Assembly (NCBI GenBank): GCA_902812455.1
Contig: CADDZH010000057.1
Span: 1-33,636 of the forward strand
Source of the DNA: Chloroflexota bacterium
GTDB taxonomy: Bacteria > Chloroflexota > Ktedonobacteria > Ktedonobacterales > Ktedonobacteraceae
Direction: 5' to 3'
DNA length: 33,636 nt
Shown here: one piece after another, positions 7,513 to 14,312 of the stretch
Numbering within the stretch: position 1 is the stretch's first letter
Layout: each line of letters begins with the position of its first letter
Position numbers and translations under genes: made by a program
Notes under the pieces: model-generated
Told to the model about the DNA's origin: nothing
Database searches by the model: none
What the model saw: only the letters and a program-made list of their open reading frames with translations

Positions 7513-9687
7513 ATGAGAGAGCAGCACGGCCCCATAAAAGAGCAATATAGCCCATTCTCTAATGGCGAAGGGCAAAGCAACCTTTCCTTTCGCAACTATG
7601 AACTGGTGCGGCGGATCGATGCAGGTGGTATGGGTGAGGTCTACCTGGCACGGCAGCGCACAGCCTTTGGACGCCTGGTAGCCATCAAAATTATGCGCCC
7701 CGATCTCGTGCATGATAGAATTGCGCGCCAGCGCTTTCTACGCGAAGCTGAAGTGCATGCCAACCTCCTGCACGAGCACATTCCTCCGCTCATCGAGTTT
7801 GATCAGGAGCAGGGCCAGTTGTTCTTTGTTACCCAATACATCGCAGGTGGAACGCTGGCACGCCGCCTGCAAGCTGGCCCATTGCCACTGCAAGAGGTGT
7901 ACCAGCTCTTTACCGCGCTGCTCAGAGCTGTTGGCTACATTCACCGGCATGGAGTCGTGCATCGTGACCTCAAACCCAGCAATATTCTCCTAGATGAAGA
8001 GATGGATCCAGGCCAGGTCTATGTGCGCCTGATTGATTTTGGCATTGCCAGCGATATCGGCACGGCAGCCAGTCCACGGCTCACACAGGCCGGTACTGAA
8101 ATGGGCACCGTTGCCTATATGGCGCCGGAGCGGCTATCCGGCGTCTCTGCCCCCAGCAATGATATTTATTCTCTCGGTATCATTCTCTACCAGATGCTGA
8201 CAGGCCAGCTTCCCTCCTCTGATTGGCACGTTACCCTGCCGCCGCCACTGGAGTACGTGATCAATCGCTGCATCGCACCCGATCCAGAAGCGCGTTTTGC
8301 CACTGCCGAAGAGGTTCTGGCGGCCTTTGAATATGCTTACAAATATCTCAATACCCCACAGGCTCAGGCCCAGCTCCAATCCCAACTGCAGCCGCAGTCG
8401 CGGAGGGCCCCGCAGCCTACGCCATCTGTGCCCGTGTCTGTCCCCGGTGCCGTCCATGGCGTTGCCCCCACTCCTGTTCGCACAAACACATCACGTGCGA
8501 GCACTGATGCTGGGAGCGACTTGAAGCAGGAAGTCAAAGTGCTGCAACGTACAGACAATATCCCGGTGGCTGCGCCTCATCCCCAGCAGCGAGCAGGGTT
8601 TGCTGCAGAAGATTATGCGTCTCCAACCGTGCAAATCGGGCCTTCATCTACGTCTACGCCTACACAGCAGATCTCCGGCCTTGATTCCGCTTCTAGCGGC
8701 AAGCCGCCTCGTACCACGAAGGGATCCAAAAATCCGCTCTATGCCATCATGGCGCTGCTCATTGCCTTTATCCTGCTGGCAATGGCCGGGATCGGCATCT
8801 ATGAGTTCCAAGCAAGAGGAATAGTCTCGGCGAGCATCAATTTTGCTCCCCAGGTACACGCCATCAAGCAGGTGTTCCACATCAAGGGAAGCACAAGCCA
8901 ATCTAGCATTAATGTGAATACGCAAACCATTCCAGTGAGGATATTGAACAGTACAAAAAGTGGATCCCAGACCGGAGAAACTACCGGCCAGGAATGCCTC
9001 ATTCCGCCCTTTTTTGATTGCCAGCAAGTCGTGTCATCCTCTGATGTCGATAACCTCTCATCACAGTTGAGACAGAACCTCAACAAGGAAATTAGCCAGG
9101 ACTTACAGCAGCAGTTCCAGGCAAAGAATGGCACCCAGGTAGGTACGATGCAGTTCATCGATGCTGCGGCAGTAGCCAACCCGCCTGTCGGGACTGTGAG
9201 CAAGACGGTAACGGTCACGATCAACGGGCAGCAGGGGAAAATGGCCTACTTCTCGAATAGCGATGCCCAGGCGCTGGCGCGTCTTTTATTGAGCCAGCAG
9301 GCGCAAAAGCTGGGGCCAGCCTACCAGTTGGTGAGTTCAACTGTCCAGGTTGGCGAGCCAGCTACTCAGGGAGTAGACAGCGATGGGGAAGTGTTGATCG
9401 CTATTGCCGCCGCCGGCGTGGCCGAATATCACTTCCCGGCATCACAGCTTCAAAGTATAGCCAGCGGGGTAAAGCATATGAAGCAGGCGACTGCAATCGC
9501 TTATATTAAGCGGCAGCCTGGCGTGGACGCAAGTACAGTGAGCGTTCGCCTCTCCTTCGGCGACACGCTGCCGGCGAACGCGCAGTTCATCAAGATTATT
9601 CCTCTCGCCCCAGCCGACCTACCATCGATCACGCTCCCGCAAGTCACACCTGCCGCAACCACCACGCCTTCTCCAGAAAGCGATTAG
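7513..9687 (+). CDS. Transmembrane serine/threonine protein kinase with extracellular domain
   Basis: The 724-residue protein begins with a Hanks-type kinase domain (about residues 27-280). It has a glycine loop AGGMGEV (37-43), lysine K59 in VAIK, catalytic HRDLKPSN with D152, DFG at 175-177, and APE in YMAPERL. A Gln/Pro-rich linker of about 120 residues leads to one membrane helix near 408-430, after which roughly 290 residues lie outside the cell. No PASTA repeats are present. The outer part resembles, loosely, the second half of Chloroflexota proteins annotated as baseplate-J-like (a pattern I recall, not a search result). The expected role is sensing outside and phosphorylating inside; ligand and targets are unknown. 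No clear ribosome binding site precedes the ATG. Confidence 0.88.
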   Translation: MREQHGPIKEQYSPFSNGEGQSNLSFRNYELVRRIDAGGMGEVYLARQRTAFGRLVAIKIMRPDLVHDRIARQRFLREAEVHANLLHEHIPPLIEFDQEQGQLFFVTQYIAGGTLARRLQAGPLPLQEVYQLFTALLRAVGYIHRHGVVHRDLKPSNILLDEEMDPGQVYVRLIDFGIASDIGTAASPRLTQAGTEMGTVAYMAPERLSGVSAPSNDIYSLGIILYQMLTGQLPSSDWHVTLPPPLEYVINRCIAPDPEARFATAEEVLAAFEYAYKYLNTPQAQAQLQSQLQPQSRRAPQPTPSVPVSVPGAVHGVAPTPVRTNTSRASTDAGSDLKQEVKVLQRTDNIPVAAPHPQQRAGFAAEDYASPTVQIGPSSTSTPTQQISGLDSASSGKPPRTTKGSKNPLYAIMALLIAFILLAMAGIGIYEFQARGIVSASINFAPQVHAIKQVFHIKGSTSQSSINVNTQTIPVRILNSTKSGSQTGETTGQECLIPPFFDCQQVVSSSDVDNLSSQLRQNLNKEISQDLQQQFQAKNGTQVGTMQFIDAAAVANPPVGTVSKTVTVTINGQQGKMAYFSNSDAQALARLLLSQQAQKLGPAYQLVSSTVQVGEPATQGVDSDGEVLIAIAAAGVAEYHFPASQLQSIASGVKHMKQATAIAYIKRQPGVDASTVSVRLSFGDTLPANAQFIKIIPLAPADLPSITLPQVTPAATTTPSPESD

Positions 9688-9694
9688 CAAGTGT

Positions 9695-9700
9695 TATAAT
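9695..9700 (+). promoter_or_regulatory. Possible -10 element before the hydrolase gene
   Basis: A perfect TATAAT lies between the kinase stop and the hydrolase start. The -35 position falls in the end of the kinase gene and is poor, so confidence is low. Confidence 0.3.
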
Positions 9701-9746
9701 ACATAACAATAAAAATTGGATGGTCAATCTAGACAGAAGAGAAACC

Positions 9747-10643
9747 ATGTCCAGCAACGATACCATAACCTCCGCCGATCAGACCCTGCATCTCCCTGAT
9801 GGAAGGACGCTCGCCTACGCGATATATGGCCGGGAGGGAGGAAAACCTCTCTTCTATTTTCATGGCCATCCCGGCGCACGCGTTGAGGCGGCTGGCCTCG
9901 CGGGGCCAATCGGGGAAGCAGGGGTGCAACTCATCGCCATAGACCGGCCTGGCATGGGGCTATCCAGTTTCCAGCCGGGCCGCCGCTTGCTTGACTGGCC
10001 TGCCGATGTGGTGGCGGTCGCCGATCACTTGCACCTCGACCGCTTCGCCGTCTTCGGCGCATCCGGTGGTGGTCCATATGCCCTGGCGTGCGCGTATCGC
10101 ATACCCGATCGACTGACAGCCTGTGGCGTTGCTTGCGGGATCGGGCCGCTGGATCTCGGCACCGCCGGGATGATGCGCAACTACCGGCTCGCCCTGTTCC
10201 TCGCCTTGCGGTTTCCCTGGCTGCTGACTCCTCTGCTGTGGGCTTTTGGACTGCCCTACCGCAATGAAGATACGGCCAGAAAAGCCATAGTGAAGAGCGC
10301 ACAGCATATGAGCGAGCCAGACCGGCTCTCGCTGCTTGTCCCGGAGGTCAGCGCGGCAGTGGCTGCATCCACCATGGAAGCATTTCGCCAGGGCACGAGA
10401 GGCGTGATCTACGAGGCCTCCCTCTATGCGCGTCCCTGGGGGTTCCGGCTGGAGGATATTGCCTGCCCCAGGATATTCCTCTGGCATGGAGGACGCGATC
10501 GCATCGTGCCGGTCGCCATGGGACGAGCGGTTGCCGCCAGGCTAGCACACTGCCAGGCCACCTTCTATCCCGATGAAGGGCATTTCTCCGTCCTTGTCAA
10601 CCACATCAGCGAGATGATATCAACCCTGATCGCCAACTCTTGA
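9747..10643 (+). CDS. Alpha/beta hydrolase
   Basis: This is an alpha/beta-fold hydrolase of about 298 residues. The early block FYFHGHPGAR is the oxyanion-hole region. The nucleophile elbow GASGGG carries the serine (residue 106 from this start). WHGGRDRIVP holds the likely catalytic aspartate and DEGHFSVL the catalytic histidine near the C-terminus. There is no signal peptide, so it is cytosolic. The substrate cannot be read from sequence; esterases, lactonases and haloperoxidase-like enzymes share this fold. The ATG at 9747 has AGAAG 7 bases upstream; an in-frame ATG at 9720 would add nine residues but lacks a ribosome binding site. The gene lies 59 bases after the kinase gene. Confidence 0.85.
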   Translation: MSSNDTITSADQTLHLPDGRTLAYAIYGREGGKPLFYFHGHPGARVEAAGLAGPIGEAGVQLIAIDRPGMGLSSFQPGRRLLDWPADVVAVADHLHLDRFAVFGASGGGPYALACAYRIPDRLTACGVACGIGPLDLGTAGMMRNYRLALFLALRFPWLLTPLLWAFGLPYRNEDTARKAIVKSAQHMSEPDRLSLLVPEVSAAVAASTMEAFRQGTRGVIYEASLYARPWGFRLEDIACPRIFLWHGGRDRIVPVAMGRAVAARLAHCQATFYPDEGHFSVLVNHISEMISTLIANS

Positions 10644-10668
10644 CAGAACGCATCCTATCGTGTACTGT
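10640..10668 (+). promoter_or_regulatory. Promoter of the T-box leader and LeuRS-like gene
   Basis: A consensus TTGACA (10640-10645) overlaps the stop codon of the hydrolase gene. TACTGT (10663-10668) follows after 17 bases. The implied start near 10675 is about 30 bases before T-box stem I. Confidence 0.55.
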
Positions 10669-10703
10669 TTCTCTCATCAAAAAGAAAAAATGCAATATAC
10701 AGA

Positions 10704-11000
10704 ATAGCAAGGATGCGAGGAAAGTAGGGATACACAGCGATTGCAGAGAGCTGGCGGCTGGTGCGAGCCACCATCGCGTGTTTCTCGAAGCTCCCTTGCG
10801 AGCTGCGGCGGTGAAACATTTTCCCTCAATTCAATAGGGAAAGCGAAAGTAGCCTCCGCCGGGAACTCCCGTTACAGGGTGCGGGTGTGTTTGCACCCAG
10901 AGAGGCCGCTATTGTGAGATGGCGGTGAAACAAGGTGGTACCGCGAAAGTGGGCTTGTGCGTCCTTTTCGCCCTTGCCGGGGCGGAGGACGTATTTTTTT
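10704..11000 (+). promoter_or_regulatory. T-box riboswitch (transcription-attenuating type) upstream of the LeuRS-like gene
   Basis: The leader has the standard T-box parts. Stem I shows GATGCGAGG and AGTA on the 5' side (10712-10725) and GAA (10787-10789) on the 3' side, joined by the helices GGGA/TCTC, ACAC/GTGT and GCGAT/ATCGC. The distal part has AGAGAG and GGTGCGAGCC. The T-box itself, AAGGTGGTACCGCG, is at 10932-10945, with GCGGT (10922-10926) pairing with ACCGC to form the antiterminator. The TGGT bulge (10936-10939) would pair with an ACCA tRNA end. A terminator follows. The triplet right after GAA is GCT (Ala); a one-base shift gives CTC (Leu), so the specifier is uncertain. Uncharged tRNA should favour read-through into the synthetase gene. 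Confidence 0.93.
10960..11000 (+). terminator. Rho-independent terminator of the T-box leader
   Basis: CGTCCT (10960-10965) pairs with AGGACG (10986-10991), with an inner CGCCC/GGGCG helix. A run ending in seven T residues follows (10994-11000). It is the conditional terminator that competes with the antiterminator. Confidence 0.9.
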
Positions 11001-11052
11001 GTCCTCCGCAAATTGAAATTGAAACATGTAGACCTCTGATTTTGAAGTTTGA

Positions 11053-11224
11053 GGGCCAAGATCGGTCAAACCGGTCTGGGACATGTCATGTTGAGCGAGT
11101 GCAGCCCAGCCCTGAGCGCGTGAAGGGGAAAGATCTCAGTCGATCGGCAGCGGATGTTTCGCTGCGCTCAACATGATATGTCCAGACTTGGCAGCGGATG
11201 TTTCGCTGCGCTCAGGATGACATC
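11053..11224. repeat. Dispersed palindromic repeat, copy A
   Basis: The block holds CATGTCATGTTGAGCG on the left and CGCTCAACATGATATGTCC on the right, plus a second half unit GCAGCGGATGTTTCGCTGCG ending in GATGACAT. Its left 45 bases (GGGACATGTCATG onward) are nearly identical, in reverse complement, to the right end of copy B at 20438-20584. It sits between the T-box terminator and the synthetase start, lengthening the leader by about 170 bases. Confidence 0.75.
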
Positions 11225-11283
11225 CCATAGGGTCCTTAAAAAGGGATTTTCATTATCGGGGGAGAGCGAAGCGAGGGCCAATT

Positions 11284-13206
11284 ATGACCGAAGAAATGAT
11301 CCAGGCGCGACCACCAGTTTACGACTTCCAGGCAATCGAGGCCAAATGGCGGGCAAGATGGGAAGAGCAAAAACTCTACCAGGTGGATCTGCAGAATGCC
11401 CGGCATCCATACTACAACCTGATGATGTTCCCCTATCCCTCGGCTGAAGGGCTGCACGTCGGCAACGTGTACGCTTTCGTAGGTTCAGATATTCATGGGC
11501 GCTGGAAGGCCATGCAGGGATATGATGTCTTTGAACCGATTGGCTTTGATGCCTTTGGTATTCACAGTGAAAATTTCGCAATCAAAAAAGGCATCCATCC
11601 CCGCATCCTCACAGCGCTCAACGTCTCGCGTTTCCGTGAAGAGCAGTTGAAACGCATTGGCAACCGTTTCGACTGGTCGCACGAAGTGCAGACGACAGAT
11701 CCTGGCTACTATCGCTGGACGCAATGGATTTTCCTGCAATTGTTCAAGCATGGCCTGGCGGAACGCAAAGCTGCGCCTGTGAACTGGTGCCCCAGAGACA
11801 AGACGGTGCTGGCCGACGAGCAGGTCATCAACGGGCGTTGCGAACGCTGCGGCAACATGGTAGAGCAGCGCTGGCTGGAGCAATGGTTCCTCAAAATAAC
11901 TGCTTACGCGCAGAAGCTCCTCGATAACCTGGATCAACTCGACTGGTCTGAGCGCGTGAAGACAGCCCAGCGCAACTGGATCGGCCGCTCGGAAGAAGAG
12001 GAGCCTGGAACTGGCAGGAAGATCGTCACGTACCACCTGCGCGACTGGCTGATCAGCCGGCAGCGGTACTGGGGTCCGCCCATCCCGATCATCTATTGCC
12101 AGGTGCATGGAGCTGTGCCTGTCCCCGAAGACCAGTTGCCGGTGCTGCTACCGGAGATTGAGGACTGGGCGCCAACAGGCACCGGCTCATCTCCCCTGGC
12201 AATAATCGAGAGCTTCGTCAATACCACCTGCCCAATCTGTGGGCTGCCGGCGCGGCGAGAAACCGACGTGAGCGACAATTTCCTCGATTCGGCATGGTAC
12301 TACCTGCGCTACCCGTCCAGCCATGATGATACGCAGCCCTGGGACCCGGCGCTCACGCGCAAGTGGCTTCCCGTAGATATGTATACTGCTGGGCCGGAGC
12401 ATAGCGTGCTGCATCTCATGTATACTCGCTTTATCAGCATGGCGCTGCACGATCTGGGCTACCTGGATTTCGAGGAACCGTTCAAGCATTTGCGCGCGCA
12501 TGGCATGATTACAAAGGATGGCGCCAAAATGTCCAAGTCGCGTGGGAACGTGATCAATCCCGATGAATACCTTGCACACTTAGGGACTGATGTATTGCGC
12601 GTCTACCTGATGTTCATGGGGCCATATGAGATTGGCGGCGACTTCAGCGATCGCGGCATTGGCGGCATTGTGCGCTTCCTGGATCGTACCTGGCGGCTGG
12701 TTACGCAACATGCTGCCAATGTAGTGGCAGGTGCTGTGCAAGGAGAAGCCAGGCGCGCAATGCACCTGACGATCAAGCGGGTCACCGAGGACATCGCGGC
12801 CTTGAAATATAACACGGCCCTTGCGGCACTGATGGAGTACCTGCATACGCTGGAAGACCAGCAGGAAGTCAGGCGCGACGAACTGCAAACGCTGTTGCTC
12901 TTGCTGGCTCCATTTGCCCCGTTTCTCACAGAAGAGCTGTGGGAGCGTCTCGGCAACAGCGGCTCCATTCATACTGCTCGCTGGCCAGAGGCTGATCTGG
13001 AGGCCATCCGCTCGGAGACGATGACTATCATCGTTCAGGTCAACGGGCGCCTGCGCGATCAACTCGAGGTGGCACAAGATCTGCCTGAAGAGGAGATCAA
13101 GCAACTGGCGCTGGCGAGCGAGAAAGCCCGGCGCTTCATAGCCGGGCAGCCTATACGTAAAGTGATCTATGTTCCTAAACGCCTGGTCAATGTCGTTACT
13201 GGATGA
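11284..13206 (+). CDS. leuS: Leucyl-tRNA synthetase homologue lacking the CP1 editing domain
   Basis: This class I aminoacyl-tRNA synthetase of 640 residues is about 200 shorter than usual LeuRS. LeuRS features are MMFPYPS (47-53), the zinc knuckle CPRD...CERC (C169, C186, C189), NWIGRSE, LRDWLISRQRYWG, a second zinc-binding element CPIC, SAWYYLRY, KMSKS at 415-419 and the C-terminal tRNA-binding domain (VQVNGRLRDQ). Between NWIGRSE and the HLRDW block, where other LeuRS carry the roughly 190-residue CP1 editing domain, there are only about 15 residues. The HIGH motif is HVGN (58-61), and the usual GWDAFGLPAEN reads GFDAFGIHSEN. It could be the cell's only LeuRS or a paralogue. The ATG is preceded by GAGGG at 6 bases. 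It is probably regulated by the T-box upstream. Confidence 0.88.
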   Translation: MTEEMIQARPPVYDFQAIEAKWRARWEEQKLYQVDLQNARHPYYNLMMFPYPSAEGLHVGNVYAFVGSDIHGRWKAMQGYDVFEPIGFDAFGIHSENFAIKKGIHPRILTALNVSRFREEQLKRIGNRFDWSHEVQTTDPGYYRWTQWIFLQLFKHGLAERKAAPVNWCPRDKTVLADEQVINGRCERCGNMVEQRWLEQWFLKITAYAQKLLDNLDQLDWSERVKTAQRNWIGRSEEEEPGTGRKIVTYHLRDWLISRQRYWGPPIPIIYCQVHGAVPVPEDQLPVLLPEIEDWAPTGTGSSPLAIIESFVNTTCPICGLPARRETDVSDNFLDSAWYYLRYPSSHDDTQPWDPALTRKWLPVDMYTAGPEHSVLHLMYTRFISMALHDLGYLDFEEPFKHLRAHGMITKDGAKMSKSRGNVINPDEYLAHLGTDVLRVYLMFMGPYEIGGDFSDRGIGGIVRFLDRTWRLVTQHAANVVAGAVQGEARRAMHLTIKRVTEDIAALKYNTALAALMEYLHTLEDQQEVRRDELQTLLLLLAPFAPFLTEELWERLGNSGSIHTARWPEADLEAIRSETMTIIVQVNGRLRDQLEVAQDLPEEEIKQLALASEKARRFIAGQPIRKVIYVPKRLVNVVTG

Positions 13207-13230
13207 TAGGCGTTAAGAAGCATTCAAAGA

Positions 13231-13268
13231 TGAAACAAAAGAGAGGAGCAGGGGGGAGAACTCCTCTC
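13231..13268 (-). terminator. Hairpin terminator between convergent genes
   Basis: GAGAGGAG (13241-13248) and CTCCTCTC (13261-13268) form a perfect 8-bp stem. Read on the minus strand it is followed by TTTTGTTTC, so it best serves the exported-protein gene; it may also slow transcription leaving the synthetase gene. Confidence 0.55.
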
Positions 13269-13276
13269 TCGTTCAC

Positions 13277-13377
13277 TAGTGCTCTGTTAGCCTTAAACAA
13301 ATGATTGGTAAGATGCTCTGGCATCCCTTGTGGGAGCCAAGGTTCTCGCCCATCAAATGAACCCTAACAAAGCACTA
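13277..13377. mobile_element. MITE-like element with terminal inverted repeats and TA flanks
   Basis: TAGTGCTCTGTTAG (13277-13290) and CTAACAAAGCACTA (13364-13377) are inverted repeats with 13 of 14 bases matching. The 101-bp unit has no coding capacity. Both ends carry TA, which fits the TA target duplication of IS630/mariner-type transposition. No parent transposase is in the window. Confidence 0.5.
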
Positions 13378-13399
13378 TGGCACGGTAGACTCGATTGGT

Positions 13400-13954
13400 C
13401 TAGACACCAAGCAAGGCGAGTATCTCATTCAGCAGGGTGACGATCTGCTGCAGGGTTGTCGCACCTGCCAGTTGGCAAAGCAGACCTCCTAGGAGTGTAC
13501 CTGGCTGAGCGGTGACGGTAATCGTGATTTGACTAACGTCAACAACCAGGCCTAAGACATCGAGATGAATTGGCCCGACGACCAGTGTAAGGATGCTACA
13601 TGATGGGTCCAGCGTGGGAACTGCCATGGTGACTGGCTTATCCTTGATCGTAGCGATCACCTGTCCTGCCTTGTTTTTCAGTGTCCCGCTGAGTGTCCCT
13701 AGTGCAACCAAAGTATTATTCTGGTCAGCAAATTGTGTGACATTTAATGTACCACTAAATGTCCCGACAGTTTGCCCTGCCCTATTGGTAACTGTTCCAC
13801 TTACAGGAATACTCGTGAATGGGTTGGTAGCTGTGCTGGTCCTATTCGCAGTATTGGTATGCGAAGTGGCACCCGCTGCACTTAATGGCAGCAGTAGTGC
13901 TACACCTAAAAGCACTGCAAAAAGTGGTATCGCGAGGAGATGGATTCTCTTCAT
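13400..13954 (-). CDS. Small exported protein of unknown function
   Basis: The 184-residue protein starts with a clear Sec signal peptide: MKR, a hydrophobic stretch (residues 5-25), and a likely cleavage after SAAGA near residue 29. The mature part has two similar blocks (SGTVTNRAGQTVGTFSGTL and LSGTLKNKAGQVIATIKD), suggesting a beta-rich repeat, then a hydrophobic C-terminal half (LDVLGLVVDVSQITITVTAQPG, LLGGLLCQLAG) with two cysteines that may form a disulphide. Similar proteins occur in Actinobacteria and Chloroflexota without a known role. AAAGGGA lies 6 bases before the ATG. The gene stands alone. Confidence 0.75.
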   Translation of the reverse strand: MKRIHLLAIPLFAVLLGVALLLPLSAAGATSHTNTANRTSTATNPFTSIPVSGTVTNRAGQTVGTFSGTLNVTQFADQNNTLVALGTLSGTLKNKAGQVIATIKDKPVTMAVPTLDPSCSILTLVVGPIHLDVLGLVVDVSQITITVTAQPGTLLGGLLCQLAGATTLQQIVTLLNEILALLGV

Positions 13955-14297
13955 ATTTTTCCCTTTCTTTAGAAGCGAACTACTCCCCCTCTTTACAAAC
14001 TAAGGCATTGCATCCACCATGCCTCTTTTGGCACGTTCGTCCCAGAATTTCGTATACACAAGAACGATTCTCTTCTTATTGATATATGCATCAGTAAGCA
14101 TATATTTGATGAGTTTATATCTATAATAATTTGGCTTGAGAACGAAATATATACTGCTCAGCCTGAATAGCTGGTCGAGATAGGAGACACTTAACCATTT
14201 TGAGACAAGATTAGAAGATGATGAATCTTTTCTTAAAAGTAGAGAAACATGAGAGGAGAATAGCCTTTACCAGATGTAGAAGGGGTGGAAATTTAAG
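13955..14297. other. AT-rich gap without a recognisable gene
   Basis: This 340-base stretch separates two minus-strand genes. Its centre (about 14040-14160) is markedly richer in A and T than the flanking genes and probably contains the promoter of the exported-protein gene. Several TATA-like strings occur on both strands and I cannot choose among them. No repeat, RNA gene or conserved open frame is visible. Confidence 0.4.
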
Positions 14298-14309
14298 GCC
14301 TCACGAGGC
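14291..14309 (-). terminator. Possible short terminator after the TPR kinase gene
   Basis: GCCTCACGAGGC (14298-14309) can fold into a 4-bp stem just after the stop codon and is followed on the minus strand by CTTAAATTT. The stem is short, so this is tentative. Confidence 0.35.
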
Positions 14310-14312
14310 AGT

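Noticed and set aside
11154..11447. Plus-strand frame with peptide SLRST-like strings near the synthetase start
   Set aside because: It is translation of the palindromic repeat and of an alternative frame of the synthetase gene.
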